A stretch of 64,000 nt of DNA, taken from assembly GCA_963576735.1 (NCBI GenBank), contig OY755187.1:2852001-2916000 (forward strand), given 5' to 3'. Of this stretch, positions 1-11,004 are shown one piece after another (the first letter of the stretch is position 1; each line of letters begins with the position of its first letter). Source of the stretch: Bedellia somnulentella. Taxonomy: Eukaryota > Arthropoda > Insecta > Lepidoptera > Bedelliidae. The notes under the pieces were generated by a model. It saw nothing but the letters and a program-made list of their open reading frames with translations, made no database searches and was not told where the DNA came from. A program made the position numbers and the translations under genes.

Positions 1-27
1 TGTTATTCTAAGCCGACACTACACAGC
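1..27 (-). mobile_element. SINE-A fragment cut by window edge
   Basis: The first bases read as the reverse complement of the SINE-A 5' end (TCTAAGCCGACACTACACAGC). The rest of the copy lies outside the window. Confidence 0.8.
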
Positions 28-600
28 ATAGACTGTATGTCATGAAGTAATAATAACTGTACCTCCCATACAAAAGTTCATAATTCCCATATCCATAGGA
101 CCTTCGTATTCAAGGGCGCGTAATATTCCATGCAAAGCCTTTGTGACTTTGTCGCGTTACGTCATCACACCCCCTGGATACCTATTAAGTATACTTATAT
201 ATACTTATAAGCTATAATTATATTTGTGTAAAAGTCTACTGTATTTACTAGTGTTGTTTTTCACTGTTAATTGCATTGCAAAGTTTAAGAATACAAAAGC
301 AATAATTATAAGGGAACAAAAGCTCTTTATAATTATTGTTTCTTTTGTCGGATAAATGTCACCAGCAGTTGTGCATTTTTTTCATTTCAGTCTCACAAAC
401 TATTTTTTTTTCTTTACGTCAACGTGTGTATTTGAAGGATAAACTTTATTTGTTGAAACCAAATATGACAAAAATATTATAATCAAGACAGTATTCAAAT
501 TGATAGTTATTATTAATTTTACTAGTTAATTATACTAGTTTAAACTGAATGAGAGAATGGTCGTGTTACGTGATGTTCCCAAATATGTTTATTCTTCACT
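28..600. other. AT-rich stretch, nothing recognised
   Basis: No repeat copy, RNA gene or convincing open frame is seen. The DNA is AT-rich with short homopolymer runs. Confidence 0.5.
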
Positions 601-960
601 TTAACCGACTCCAAAAACCGAAGAGGGTATTCAAATCTTCATTGAAGAAGAAGAAATACATTTATTCGCCGTAAATATGGCACAACAGATATATGCAACA
701 CAAAAATAATAATAACCAAACCAAAAAAAACAAAAGTTAAACAAAATATCTACAGCTACAAAAAAACATTGTATCACATGACTAACCATTTGCTATTTGG
801 TATTTTAAAAAAAAACATTGTAAACTCAGCCATAAATGTTCAATACGAAAAAGTGCAATCATAAACAAAAAGGGAGTTAACCCTGCAATGGCTACCTAAA
901 AAACGTGCCTTCAATATCCCAAGTGTCTTCATTCATATTTAATTGACTTTGGACCTTCAG
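601..960 (-). mobile_element. possible LINE-type 3' end, decayed
   Basis: Read on the minus strand, the block ends in GCGAATAAATGTATTTCTTC followed by a short TTC repeat, which resembles a LINE 3' end with a polyadenylation signal. Next to it, 603-636 resembles the common insect repeat motif AACCGACTTCAAAAA. No coding remnant is visible. A host 3' UTR on the minus strand is an alternative. Confidence 0.3.
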
Positions 961-1082
961 TTTATGAGGTTCCATTGGAGGGTTGTCTGTTGTAATACTG
1001 TTTACTTTAATAGGTTTTGTGTTGAACTTTTACAATATTATTATTTTTGGTTTAAATTGGAATAAAAATATTTCAAAGTGTA

Positions 1083-1191
1083 TGTGATGTAAACGAAGCT
1101 AGAGAGGTTAGTGAGGATCGTGCAAAGTGGTAACAGATAGTCTCTGCCTACCCTAAAGGTAACTAATGGCATGAGTATATGTATGTATGTA
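1083..1191 (+). mobile_element. LINE-C 3' end, 5'-truncated
   Basis: The block matches other LINE-C copies over the coding end (GATGTAAACGAAGCTAGAGA, then TCTCTGCCTACCC) and ends in GCATGAGTATATGTATGTATG. In the family this codes the last residues of a retrotransposon ORF. The copy is short and mutated, so it is dead. Confidence 0.75.
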
Positions 1192-1280
1192 AAATATGTA
1201 TGTTACAAGTTATATTTAGGACTAAGTTTTTTATTGCCTACCTTGTTATCAACAAAACGGTTTTGTATATATGTGTTTGC

Positions 1281-1524
1281 CATGTAGTCTCGGTTTAGAA
1301 TAGCACTACCCCATTTCTTCCGGTGGGTGTACGTAAGAGGTGACTAACGGTATGGGGCTGTTAAGGGATTTTTGGGCGATGCGGTTGGAGACCCATCACC
1401 AACAACCTTTATTTTTACTATCTTTTCCCCACTCAAATTTCCAAAAGTGGCTGAGGAATTTCTAATTCTTTAGCTCTGGCTACCCCTTCCTGGGATTTAT
1501 AGCCGTGAGTATATGTATGTATGT
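1281..1524 (+). mobile_element. SINE-A, subfamily A1, near full length
   Basis: All A1 blocks are present in order: TTAGAATAGCACTACCCC, CATTTCTTCCGGTGGGTG, GCGGTTGGAGACCCATCACC, CCAAAAGTGGCTGAGG, and the tail GTGAGTATATGTATGTATG. The GGTTGGAGACC stretch differs from a pol III B box at one base. Confidence 0.9.
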
Positions 1525-2059
1525 GTAAAGCTAGCTTTCCCCGATTCAAATGACGAGAAAAATAACAAATGTAATTACATTTTGAATTTAAAGCGTTTTT
1601 CCTATTGCGATTAAAGCACTTTTAATTCTGCGTAAAGATTTGAATTGGTTAAAATTAAAGATATATAATACAATTTATGACTTCCACAAACCGATCTTCA
1701 TTCACAAAATCATAATCTATTCAAAACAAGAACAAGCACATTTACACAGCTCTATACCCACGGAGCTCTCAGAAAAATAAACGCGAAAATAATATCGGAA
1801 AGCCATAAAGCGGAGAGTACTCTATAAAGTACAGACAAATACGGGGAATAATCGGGGAGAGTGGTCTGTTAGGCCCGGCGCGGCCATTGTGAGGGTTTAT
1901 AGAGTCCGCCTACATCTTTATTATTTCATTTCAATTTTATGTTTGTTTTGTTGCAACATTTTTTTTTGCAATTTTCTAATGAAATATCGGTTCTTGTGTT
2001 GGGTGTTGTGGTGCTTTAGATGATATGTATTTTTACATTTATTTCTTTTAAGATATAAT
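1525..2059. other. AT-rich spacer with a small GC-rich patch
   Basis: No gene is seen. At 1873-1890 there is a short CpG-rich patch (AGGCCCGGCGCGGCC) in AT-rich DNA. It may be regulatory, but nothing else supports that. Confidence 0.4.
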
Positions 2060-2283
2060 ACATACATATACTACATAAATGTTATAGGGCTAGGGAATGA
2101 GACATTCCTCAGCCACCTTTGAAAGTTGCGTGGGGAAAAGATGGTAAAATAAAGGTTGTTGGTTATAGGTCTCCAACCGCATTGCCCAAAAATCCCTTAA
2201 AAGCCCCAATACCGTTAGTCGCCTCTTATGTACACCCACCGGAAGAAATGGGGTAGTGCTATTCTAAGCCGACACTACACAGC
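2060..2283 (-). mobile_element. SINE-A, subfamily A1
   Basis: The copy runs in reverse from a TACATACATATAC tail to ACACTACACAGC with the A1 markers. Part of the 3' region next to the tail is lost. It abuts another minus-strand SINE-A. Confidence 0.85.
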
Positions 2284-2285
2284 AA

Positions 2286-2544
2286 TACATATACAATACA
2301 TATACTCACGCCCATAAATCCCAAAAAGGAGTAGGACAGAGTTTCAGAGCTAGAAATTCCTCAGCCACATTTGAAAGTTTTTAGGATCTGTTGAAGACAA
2401 GATGGTAGAAATTAGAATTGTCTGTGATGGATCTCCAACCGCACCGCCCAAAACCCACTCTAAAAAACCTCGTACCATTAAGTCAATTCTTACAACACCC
2501 GTAGACAGAAAGGGGTAGTGACATTCTAAGCCGGCACTACACAG
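2286..2544 (-). mobile_element. SINE-A, subfamily A2, diverged
   Basis: The reverse copy has A2 markers (GACAAGATGGTAGAAAT and GTAGTGACATTCTAAGCCGG). It starts directly at the 5' end of the previous copy, so the two form a head-to-tail pair. Confidence 0.85.
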
Positions 2545-2681
2545 AAATATGTTATGAATGAACTGAACAATAACTTGATAAGCTTCCCGTTTACTAAACT
2601 TCTCATCAAACCCACTTAAAAATTAAAAAAATTAATTATTAAAAATCTTTTTCCCATAAAAAAAAATACGCATGTCAACTC

Positions 2682-2856
2682 AAACGCTCACGCCGTTTAT
2701 CCCCAAAGGGCTTCGCAGCCTGGCACGAATACTCACGTGATAGGGGGCAGGTCTATCGCCGTTTTGAACGAATACACTGTCACGACATGACCAAGTACAA
2801 CTCAGCCATGTGGATTTCCTTACGCCGTTTTCCCTCACCGTTAAAACCCATGATAA
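2682..2856 (-). mobile_element. SINE-B, tRNA head missing
   Basis: The reverse copy covers the SINE-B 3' region and core (ATCACGTGAGTATTCGTG, and GGTGAGGGAAAACGGCGTAA on the minus strand). The tRNA-related head is absent and the 3' half has internal deletions. Confidence 0.85.
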
Positions 2857-4050
2857 AAAGTAGATAGTTTAATCTAACTACATTCAACAGTCTTGACATA
2901 ATCAATATTTTTTTATAATTACATTTGATATTTTTCTATGACAACATCTTACCCCTCTGCCCACCGCACCATTCTATTACCGTCGTTAAGACACAAAACT
3001 ATCATGAATGAAGCACTGACCTAGAATAAGAAGAGCACGCACAAATAGAGTCACTTATAATATTTATTATTAACCGAAGATCTGGGAACAAACGGTATTG
3101 CAAAACGATAAAACAGTCAACCCCATTCACTGGATATCTGGATGCGATTGAGACAGCAAGATATACTTGTTTGAAGATAGAAAGGGATAGAGTATAAGTG
3201 TTGCTAGAATCTTGGCAATTTTCCACGGGAAGTGCTTTTGTTGTTTTTTTCGGTATTCATATTATAATTGGGATCGCAGATATGAAATAGGTACTTGATG
3301 GGATGTGATGTTAGTGAGTATTTGTTTTCTGTTGGTACATAAATAACTTTTTAGTCTTTGTCTTTTAAACTTTGATGTTGTCGGTTCATTTAGTATAAAG
3401 ATACCATGATTATTTGTATAATTTCATCCAAAATCAATTTTACACATACCTATATACATACTACACTCAAGAAATTCGTAATGTCATAAATCTTTAAAAA
3501 AAAAATTATATGTATATAAGTTTTTAAAGATTTCTTCAAAGTAAGATGAAAACATATTGAAAAATAATAATAATGCAGAACTGATTTATAAATTCTATTT
3601 TTTATAACGTCACGACAATATTCTCATTGTTAAAAATTTAAAACATCTGAAATTTTTGACCACTTGTTCGGCATGCTAAATATTATAATTTTTTACTTGC
3701 AAATTACTCTTATACTCGCTGTTAGAAAACAACAGCATTTACAACGTGGCAAATAAAAATAAAAGCTTAAAATAAACTTTCAAGAGCTTCAAAACAAAAC
3801 ATACTACAATAACTAACACCGTTGGCCGCAGTAGCTAAAAAACAATTATACAAACCACTCGGAGTATTCATTGTTACTAAAATAATAAGATCAGTACAGA
3901 AATATTTTAGATAATCATTGTACTTCATCTTCTACGGATGACTACAGAAACTTGTAGATGCGGCTTTTACAATGTTGCCTCAAGCCGACATGTGTCTTTA
4001 AAAAATAAGTTTATTGATTTATCTTAAGTCAAAAATAAAAATATACAACT
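2857..4050. other. AT-rich stretch, no recognised feature
   Basis: No known repeat block or splice-flanked open frame is seen. A 74-codon minus-strand frame at 3002-3226 has no recognisable motif and is taken as chance. Confidence 0.5.
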
Positions 4051-4060
4051 TGAAATATAA

Positions 4061-4423
4061 ATAGATCGTGATAGCCCAGTGGGTAGAACACTCGGTTATC
4101 GTGCAAACGACTAGTGTTCAAATATAGAGTCGGGCCTACACCAATTTGTCTTTTCTAAAGACAAATGTGTGGTTAATTTATCATGGTTGTTAACGGTGAG
4201 GGAAAACATCGTAAGGAAACCCACATAGCTGAGTTGTACTTAGTCATGTGACAGTGTATTCGTACAAAACGGCGATAGGCCTGCCCCCTATCACGTGAGT
4301 ACACTGTCCATGCAAAACGTGGGTACTTTGAACACCAGGTGACAAAGTCACGTGATGTTCAGAAGTATTAGTACCTCTGTCAACCCCTTCGGGGATATTC
4401 GGCGTGAACGTTGTGTTATGTTA
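4061..4423 (+). mobile_element. SINE-B, full length, with target-site duplication
   Basis: This tRNA-derived SINE has A box TAGCCCAGTGGG, a partly mutated B box (GTTCAAATATAGAG), the core GGAAAACATCGTAAGGAAAC, two CACGTG E-boxes, and the 3' end CCCCTTCGGGGATATTCGGC followed by TTATG repeats. The 10-bp direct repeat TGAAATATAA at 4051-4060 and 4424-4433 marks retroposition. It is non-coding. Confidence 0.95.
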
Positions 4424-4579
4424 TGAAATATAAAAAAAAAATTGCAATCATTTATTTAAACTGCTAAAAAGGACGACGATTTTAAACAAATGATATGCTA
4501 TAAAATAAGAATGACTAGCATTGAACCTTAATAAATCTGAATATTACATAGATTTTTTATTTCACGAATGAACTGGAGT

Positions 4580-4833
4580 AGCTGATAGCTGTGTAGTGTC
4601 GGCTTAGAATAGCACTACCCCATTTCTTCCGGTGGGTGTACGTAAGAGGCGACTAACGGTATTGGGGCTTTTAAGAGATTTTTGGGCGATGCGGTTGAAG
4701 ACCCATCACCAAGAACCTTTATTACACCATCTTTTCCCCACTAAACTTTTCAAAAGTGGCTTAGGAAATTTTAATTCCTTAGCTCTGGCTACCCCTTCAA
4801 GGGATTTATAGCCGTGAGTATATGTATGTATGT
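4580..4833 (+). mobile_element. SINE-A, subfamily A1, with target-site duplication
   Basis: A near-complete A1 copy flanked by ATGAACTGGAGT (4568-4579) and ATGAACTAGAGT (4834-4845), a 12-bp duplication with one mismatch. This shows SINE-A inserts as a retroposon. The first bases, AGCTGATAGCTGTGTAG, define its 5' end here. Confidence 0.95.
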
Positions 4834-4845
4834 ATGAACTAGAGT

Positions 4846-5607
4846 GATATCAATTGTTCTGAACTTTATGCTTCCGGTAAGATATTAGGACTAAATACAC
4901 AATACTAAACACTAGTGCTGAATAAAAAAAAATATCTTAGTTTAAGATAGATTGGTCAGTTTGACCAAAAACTAGATAATTGATAATATTTATTCAAAGT
5001 GACGGTCACTTTCCGTTATGACAAATAGATAATGACATTAAAATCTCAACTATTGCGATATTAGGCAAGATTTATTGATCTAATAAGTTATTTAAATACT
5101 AGCACGGTTTATTTGAAGTTTATTCAATAAGATAACAAATGAAATACCGATATTTAATGACGTCATTTTTTTTTCTTTAAGATTTAATGGTCAATGACAT
5201 CAATAGTTTTTGCGTATTTACATAAATTTAAGGTATTTGAAATAGATATTAGTCCTCTTAACTTTAATCCGAAATTAATGAGATACTGAATATTATTCTA
5301 TTGATATTATTATACTGGACACAAAAACTTTTGGCAGATGGTGTCATAAAACACGTATACATATTTGTGCAGATATGCTCGTTCGCATCTCCACACCAAT
5401 GCTATCTCAGCTCTTTTTCATATACATATGCTGCTCTGCCACGAGATGTCGTGTCAACTACAGTAGCTCATTGACAAGAATTCAGCCTCAGTAGCTAATC
5501 TGAATAATCAGTATCAAAAATATGTTGTGATTAACTAATTTATTGCAACCTATTTTAAGATATCTTTGTCTAGAAAAAAGAAAAGTAAAACGTATGTTTG
5601 CGCTTTT
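4846..5607. other. AT-rich spacer with one CRE-like site
   Basis: No gene or repeat copy is recognised. A perfect TGACGTCA (CREB/ATF-type) sits at 5158-5165, but a single site is weak evidence of function. Confidence 0.4.
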
Positions 5608-5788
5608 CAAAATACATACATAAGTACATATACTCACGCCGTAAGTTCCCATTGGGATAAGCAAACTATCGATCGCCACCTTGTACGATCCTGGCAAACC
5701 TCTCTGGCTTCGTTCACATCCATCAATCTTTTCATACATGCTCTTTTATTCTTCATATTTTGCCCGCCTGCGTTTTTGAACACAATAT
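5608..5788 (-). mobile_element. LINE-C 3' end, 5'-truncated
   Basis: In reverse, the copy carries the LINE-C coding end (motifs KNKRAC, EAREVCQDR, WRSIV) and the tail GGCGTGAGTATATGTACTTA. The frame is altered near the stop (CLSQWELTA), so it is a dead fragment. Confidence 0.8.
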
Positions 5789-5845
5789 ATACAAAATAAA
5801 AGACCATATTATACATATTTTACTATAGCAGCATAATATAGGCAG

Positions 5846-6207
5846 CCGTGATAGCCCAATGGGTAGAACACTCGGTTATCGTGCAAACGACTAGTGTTCA
5901 AATCCTGGGTCGGGCCTACACCAATTTGTCTTTTCTAAAGACATATGTGTGGTTAATTTATCATGGTTGTTAACGGTGAGGGAAAACATCGTGAGGAAAT
6001 TCACATTGCTGAGTTGTACTTAGTCATGTGACAGTGTATTCCTACAAAACAGCGATAGGCCTGCCCCCTATCACGTGAGTATTCTGTCCATGCAAAACGC
6101 GGGTACTCTGAACATCAGGTGACAAAGTCACGTGATGTTCAGAAGTATTAGTGCCTCTGCCAACCCCTTCGGGGATATTTGGCGTGAACGTTTATGTTTA
6201 TGTTTAT
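5846..6207 (+). mobile_element. SINE-B, full length
   Basis: A clean copy with A box TAGCCCAATGGG, B box GTTCAAATCC, the core ACATCGTGAGGAAATTC, both CACGTG motifs, the CCCCTTCGGGGATATTTGGC end and a TTTATG tail. A 7-bp TTACTAT near each side may be the target duplication, but it is not tight to the ends. Confidence 0.95.
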
Positions 6208-6450
6208 TATTACTATTAAAATCCTGTCTACACATTCTAAGTAAGTGCAATGTTCACTCTCCCCGTTGCAAAGTATTTCTGGATCAGCATCAATGAGAGC
6301 GGGCTTCATTCACTTGTGTTCTCGACTGTACGATGGGTCATTACGTTTAGACTCGCAAATACACGGGGAATTACTTTGTTTGATATTTAAACTTACTTTT
6401 GTTAATTTTTATTCATATTTGCTTAAATTCTTGGCTAATAACCTATAAAA

Positions 6451-6670
6451 GCTGAGTAGTGTCGGCTTAGAATAGCACTACCCCATGTAGAATCGTGGGT
6501 GTTCATAAGAGGCAACCAAGAGTGATGGGGCAAAGGTTTTAAAGGTCTCATTACCTTTAAAACCTTTGTTTTAAAACCTTTTCCGTATTCAACTTCCAAA
6601 AGTGGCTGAGAAATTTCTTATTTTAAGCTCTGGCTATCTCTTCTAGGTATTTGTAGTATGTGTATATATC
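6451..6670 (+). mobile_element. SINE-A, old and diverged
   Basis: The 5' end (GCTGAGTAGTGTCGGCTTAG) and CCAAAAGTGGCTGAG are clear. The middle holds a local duplication of a CCTTTAAAACC-like segment and the tail is degraded to TGTGTATATATC. Confidence 0.7.
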
Positions 6671-7010
6671 ATTTAAAAAGAGGTGGCTTTGAGATAAAAT
6701 GACATCCTACTTTTGTAACTTGCGATGAGACTAGAGAAAAAAAATTGGTAATGGATTTTCAACCATTTTGCTAAGCAATGACCTTTAAAATTTACAGATG
6801 AGGTAACACTATTCTAATTAAGTAAGTACACGGTATTGTCGGTACTCATCTTTATAAATAAAGTCAAGCATATTTATAAATATAGACTTTAGAAATGTCA
6901 TGCGATTATATTCTGATAAAAAATTATCTTGTTGATAACATGTTTACACCCTTAACAATCGTCAAGCCGAAATTATAATATTTTAAATTAAATTAAAATT
7001 ATATTTTCTA

Positions 7011-7398
7011 GTGAAAAGAAGAAAAGATTTCTACCTCAAACAAGAAAGTGTTCCCTTGTACAAAATAGTTGAACATGCCCCAAGATATCAGATAACGAAA
7101 ATTTATAATTGTATTCCAAATGAAATAAGACTAATAGAATCTCCTCTAGTTTTTAAGAAAAAGCTGAAAGTTTTTCTTTTAGATAATTGTATATACGACA
7201 TAAGAGAATTATTTTTTTAATACTATCGAATTTTAATTTTACTATTTGACATTTATTTAGCATTTTGTGATTATTATTTTTTGATTATTTTGATTTATTC
7301 ACTATTATTAATTGTATATTTAAAATAGATTTAAGTTAGTCCTAAGTTAGTTGTATCAATTCTGACACAATGAATATTGTTTGATGAATAAATAAATA
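7011..7398 (+). pseudogene. LINE 3' end (Jockey/CR1-like), 5'-truncated
   Basis: An open frame at 7011-7220 gives 69 residues resembling the extreme C-terminus of many insect LINE polyproteins: YNCIPNEIR, then VFKKKLKVFLLDN and a closing YDIRELFF. It is followed by a 3' UTR-like run ending in AATGAATAAATAAATA at about 7386-7398. The reverse transcriptase and endonuclease domains are missing. The apparent GTG start is only where the fragment begins. The clade assignment is tentative. Confidence 0.6.
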
Positions 7399-7464
7399 CA
7401 AAAATACAATACAGTGTGAGAGCTACAAAGATTCATTTTATCCACATTGTTTAGTCATTACTTT

Positions 7465-7545
7465 AAAAACTCCTAATTCCCAAGCCTCGCTTTACACCCA
7501 CAGGAAGATCCGCGAGTAGTGTAATTCAAAGCTGATATAGCATTG
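7465..7545 (-). mobile_element. possible SINE-A 5' remnant
   Basis: Weak reverse match to the SINE-A 5' half (TTTACACCCACAGGAAGA, then GTAGTGTAATTCAAAGCTGA). It is heavily mutated. Confidence 0.35.
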
Positions 7546-7795
7546 AAAATATACTCTTAGTTTCAAATAAAATAAATAGGTTTTGACCAACAACTTAATA
7601 AGTCTATAGACAAAGGAGAAACGCAGTTCACTTGGGGTACAGTCGTGTAGACAACGTGTACACAATAAAATTCACGATTGAGCTGACTTGTCCTTGTTCA
7701 CTTGTATCGGTGGTTCGATCATTCCGCTATTTTAGCTAGGGTTGGCAAGCTGAATGCAATGATTGGTTAGGCTTAAAATTATAAATTATTTTTTG

Positions 7796-8003
7796 TAGAC
7801 GACCTCGGAGGACACATTTGGACCAAATAGCTAGTGAGCTCAAAAAGGTAGGCGTCCGAAGTATGAAGAATAAAAGAGCATGAATGAGAAGATTGATAGA
7901 TGTAAACGAAGCTAGAGAGGTTTGTCAGGATCGCATAAAGTGGCGATCGATAGTCTCTGCCTACCCCAATTTGAACTAATGGCGTGAGTATATGTATGTA
8001 TGT
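7796..8003 (+). mobile_element. LINE-C 3' end with long coding remnant
   Basis: One of the longest LINE-C copies. The frame from about 7803 reads RPRRTHLDQI, then SMKNKRA, an in-frame stop, MRRLIDVNEAREVCQDR and WRSIVSAYP before the terminal stop. The tail is GGCGTGAGTATATGTATGTATG. The GRPR...DR.xWR..V pattern is typical of the C-terminus of non-LTR retrotransposon ORF2. It is 5'-truncated and broken. Confidence 0.85.
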
Positions 8004-8185
8004 TTTATGTTGGTAAAAATTGGGACAGAGTTTTTATTTAATTTTGCAGTCTCCATGTTTTCTGATAGAATTTATTTCAGTGTTTCAGAACTTCAGATTA
8101 ATATAATTTTTAGACACTGACTACAGGTTATTGGTTTCAATCATTCAAATTGGTTATTTTAATTATATATTATAGATTCCAGTGC

Positions 8186-8383
8186 TAAGTTGAGAACCCA
8201 GATGAGAAACCATGTGATAGTGTATTCATACCAAACGGCGATTGGCCTGCCCCTATCACGTGAGTACGCTGTCTATGCAAAACGAGGGTACTCAGAACAC
8301 CAAGTGACCATGTTACGTGATGTTCAGAAGTATTACTGTTTCTGCCAACCTCTTCAGTGATATGCGACGTGAACGCTTGAGTT
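8186..8383 (+). mobile_element. SINE-B, 5'-truncated
   Basis: Contains the SINE-B region from the core remnant through GGCCTGCCCCTATCACGTGA to a mutated 3' end (CAACCTCTTCAGTGATATGC). The tRNA head is missing and one of the two E-boxes is lost (GTTACGTGATG). Confidence 0.85.
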
Positions 8384-8524
8384 GAGATGGGTTGAGGTTC
8401 AAATGCTAGCCCATCAAAATAATAAATATTAAATGAAAGCGTTCTCGATACATATTTTTAGATGAAAAATATACTATAACTATATTTCCCTTCTATATTT
8501 ATGTAACCAAAATTGTTCTACATC

Positions 8525-8570
8525 AAAGCTATTTTCTGTTTCAGGTAAGTGGCGGCAAATATGGGTGAGT
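8525..8570 (+). promoter_or_regulatory. candidate recursive splice site
   Basis: A pyrimidine-rich tract (ATTTTCTGTTTCAG) ends at 8544 and is followed at once by the donor GTAAGT (8545-8550). This matches the acceptor-donor fusion of recursive splice sites in long insect introns. A second donor-like GTGAGT at 8565 would define a 20-nt exon. Function is inferred. Confidence 0.4.
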
Positions 8571-8712
8571 AGTGGAAATGATGGTTATCGTTTTCCACCC
8601 TCACGGGACAGTAGCGGAATCAAACTCAATTGTTATGAGGGGTGCAACAAGTGCCTATCAACGAACCACCTAGGGTTGTTATTAGTCAATATGTTGTTAT
8701 GTTATTTTTAGA
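8547..8712 (+). other. open frame behind the 8544 acceptor, unidentified
   Basis: Reading from 8547, 54 codons stay open to a TAG at about 8710-8712 (begins KWRQIWVSSGNDGYRF, later NCYEGCNKCL). The segment has higher GC than its surroundings. It has no ATG and no family was recognised. It could be a terminal exon, a transposon piece or chance. Confidence 0.2.
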
Positions 8713-9436
8713 TTTATAAGGGCTTGAAAATCAATGTTCCTTACTATGTTCCTTATATAAGGTAATTAAATAAAATAAGTAATTATATTAAATTTAAGAT
8801 TTTTTTTTTTATTTTTAAGTACAAGATATTCCAATTTTATGGGATGATCTATTTATTTATTGATATAAGATGTTTTGTGCAACTTTCTTTTACGAGACAA
8901 ATCTAAGTTTTTTGTTATATTGGGTGACAACAAAAAAAAATCTACTCATTCCGTTGAAAACATCAAAATACTGGTTTTGACATAGAAATGTCATTTAGAT
9001 CAGCATAATTCAAATTACGTCATCAATTCCCATTTATTAACTAACTAATCTCTCTACTATTGCGTGGCAACCCTATCAACAATAGCGTAACCGAAATAAT
9101 GGCTATAGGGGTGAAACACAAACATTACTCTTGTTTGTTCGAACGCAACAAGTTGCTGACACGTTCGTGGGAAACTTTTCAACGTGATTGTACCTGTATC
9201 GGTTTAGGCAATGTAGTATGGAGTAACGAAGTATAGTCGACGAGACAATGGTTTTAATTAGGATAGAGCGTTTGTTTTGCAGTGGTTTCGTGGATTTAGA
9301 TCGACGTTTTGAACTATCATTTTAGTGGTGAACAATTTCTTGACTAATTTATGTCATAAGACGTCACTTTGTAGCCCAATACCTACTCTTATAGGATATC
9401 TTTTTAACTACTTTTACTAACTTAACTTAAACACTA
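8713..9436. other. AT-rich spacer, no recognised feature
   Basis: No repeat or coding signal is seen. Around 9060-9190 the DNA is less AT-rich (GCGTGGCAACCC) without a recognisable element. Confidence 0.4.
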
Positions 9437-9750
9437 AACGTTCACGCCGAATATCCCCGAAGCGGTTGGCAGATGTACTATTGACATTGTCACCTGGTTT
9501 TCAGTGTACCCACGTTTTTCTAGGACAGTGTACTATGCCTATCGCCGCTTTTTTCGAATACACTATCACCTGACTAAGAACAAATCAGCCATGTAGATTT
9601 CCTTACGATGTTTTCCCTCACCGTTAACAACTATGATAAATTAACATTACATTTGTCTTAAGAAAAGACAAATTGGTGTAGGCCCGACCCCGGGTTAGAG
9701 TATTAGTCATCTGCACGATAAGCGGTGTTTGACCCACTGAGCTATCACGT
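9437..9750 (-). mobile_element. SINE-B, near full length, diverged
   Basis: The reverse copy runs from AACGTTCACGCCGAATATCC through the core to the tRNA-like head with A box TAGCTCAGTGGG. The B box is decayed (ACTCTAACCC) and neither CACGTG survives. Confidence 0.85.
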
Positions 9751-10361
9751 TACCTATTTTTGTAATCCAATAATCTGAAATTTTGAGTTAGGTCTATGCA
9801 CAAACTTTTTAATATCAATTGACCTATGGATCATCAAATCAGGTTTAAGTATATTTTAATTGGATATAAGCAATATTTTCCTATAAGTAAGACATGCTAA
9901 ACTTGACGTCTTATAAAATAAAAAAGTATGATTAAAAAATTCCGTGGTAATAAGTATCTTATAAGAATATCTTCACTATATCTCATTGAAGTATAAAAGC
10001 AAAAAAGCTCTTTGAAAAGCAGCTTAAAAAAGACAATGAATCACTCACATTGAGTAAAAAGCTTTTTTGGCGGAAAGCTCGAAGCGGAAATGTGACTTTT
10101 ACTTGATGAAAACAAATGAAATATGGCACGATGATTAGTGCTCAACCAATATTAATGCATTTTTAAATAATGACCACATGACTGTTTAAAGAGTTGAGTG
10201 CATATTTTTACCGTATCTTAAGACTGGCTTTGATAAAAGATGGCTGTCATAATTTAAAGACAATATTTAATTAGTATGTCCAGAAATACTCTTTTTTGTG
10301 ATGGATGCAGTTATAAGATTAATAAACATGACGTTACATTCATATACAATACACTTGCATT
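9751..10361. other. AT-rich spacer, no recognised feature
   Basis: No gene, repeat copy or strong motif is seen. AAAGCTCTTTGAAAAGC and nearby AAAAGCTTTTTTGG make weak local symmetry only. Confidence 0.4.
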
Positions 10362-10371
10362 TCTTTTACCA

Positions 10372-10617
10372 TGCCGAGTAGTGCCGGCTTAGAATATCAC
10401 TACTCCTTTCTACCCACGGGTGTCGTAAGAGGAGAGTAAGGGTATGGGGGTTTCTTTAAGTTGTTTTTGGGTGACACGGTTGGAGACCCATCACCAATGA
10501 TACATTATATGATAGATCATCTTCTCCCCTATCAACTTCACAATGTGGCTGAGGAGTTTTTTGCTCTGCCAACCCGGTTTTGGGATTTATGGCCGTGAGT
10601 ATATGTATGTATGTATC
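10372..10617 (+). mobile_element. SINE-A, subfamily A2, with target-site duplication
   Basis: Carries the A2 markers CTTTCTACCCACGGGTGTCG and TTTTGGGATTTATGGCC plus the ATGTATGTATG tail. An exact 10-bp repeat TCTTTTACCA flanks it at 10362-10371 and 10618-10627, so the insertion is well defined. Confidence 0.95.
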
Positions 10618-10770
10618 TCTTTTACCAATGTATCAGGGATTCATCTTTTTCCATGACATCTATCTTTAATCGGAGAAATCTGACATAATCAGAAATACTA
10701 ACTAGAACTCCAAATAAGGCTGGTAGCCATATAAATGTATATGTAGTGTGCATCCAGAATCAATTGGAAT

Positions 10771-11004
10771 GCTGTGTAGTGTCGGCTTAGAATTGCACTA
10801 TACCATCTTTCTTATGGGTGTACGTAAGAAGCGACTAACAGTATTGGCGCCTTGAAGGGTTTTTGGGCAATGTGGGGAGACCCATCACCAACAACCTTTA
10901 TTTTTCATCATTTCCCCACTTAAGACTTTCCAAAAGTGGCTGAGGTATTTCCAATTCCTTAGCTCTGGCTACCCCTGGATTTATAGCCGTGAGTATATGT
11001 ATTT
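10771..11004 (+). mobile_element. SINE-A in array unit 1
   Basis: A1-type copy with small deletions (GCAATGTGGGGAGACCC; ACCCCTGGATTTATAGCC). The last about 35 bp also form the outer part of the inverted repeat. Confidence 0.9.
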
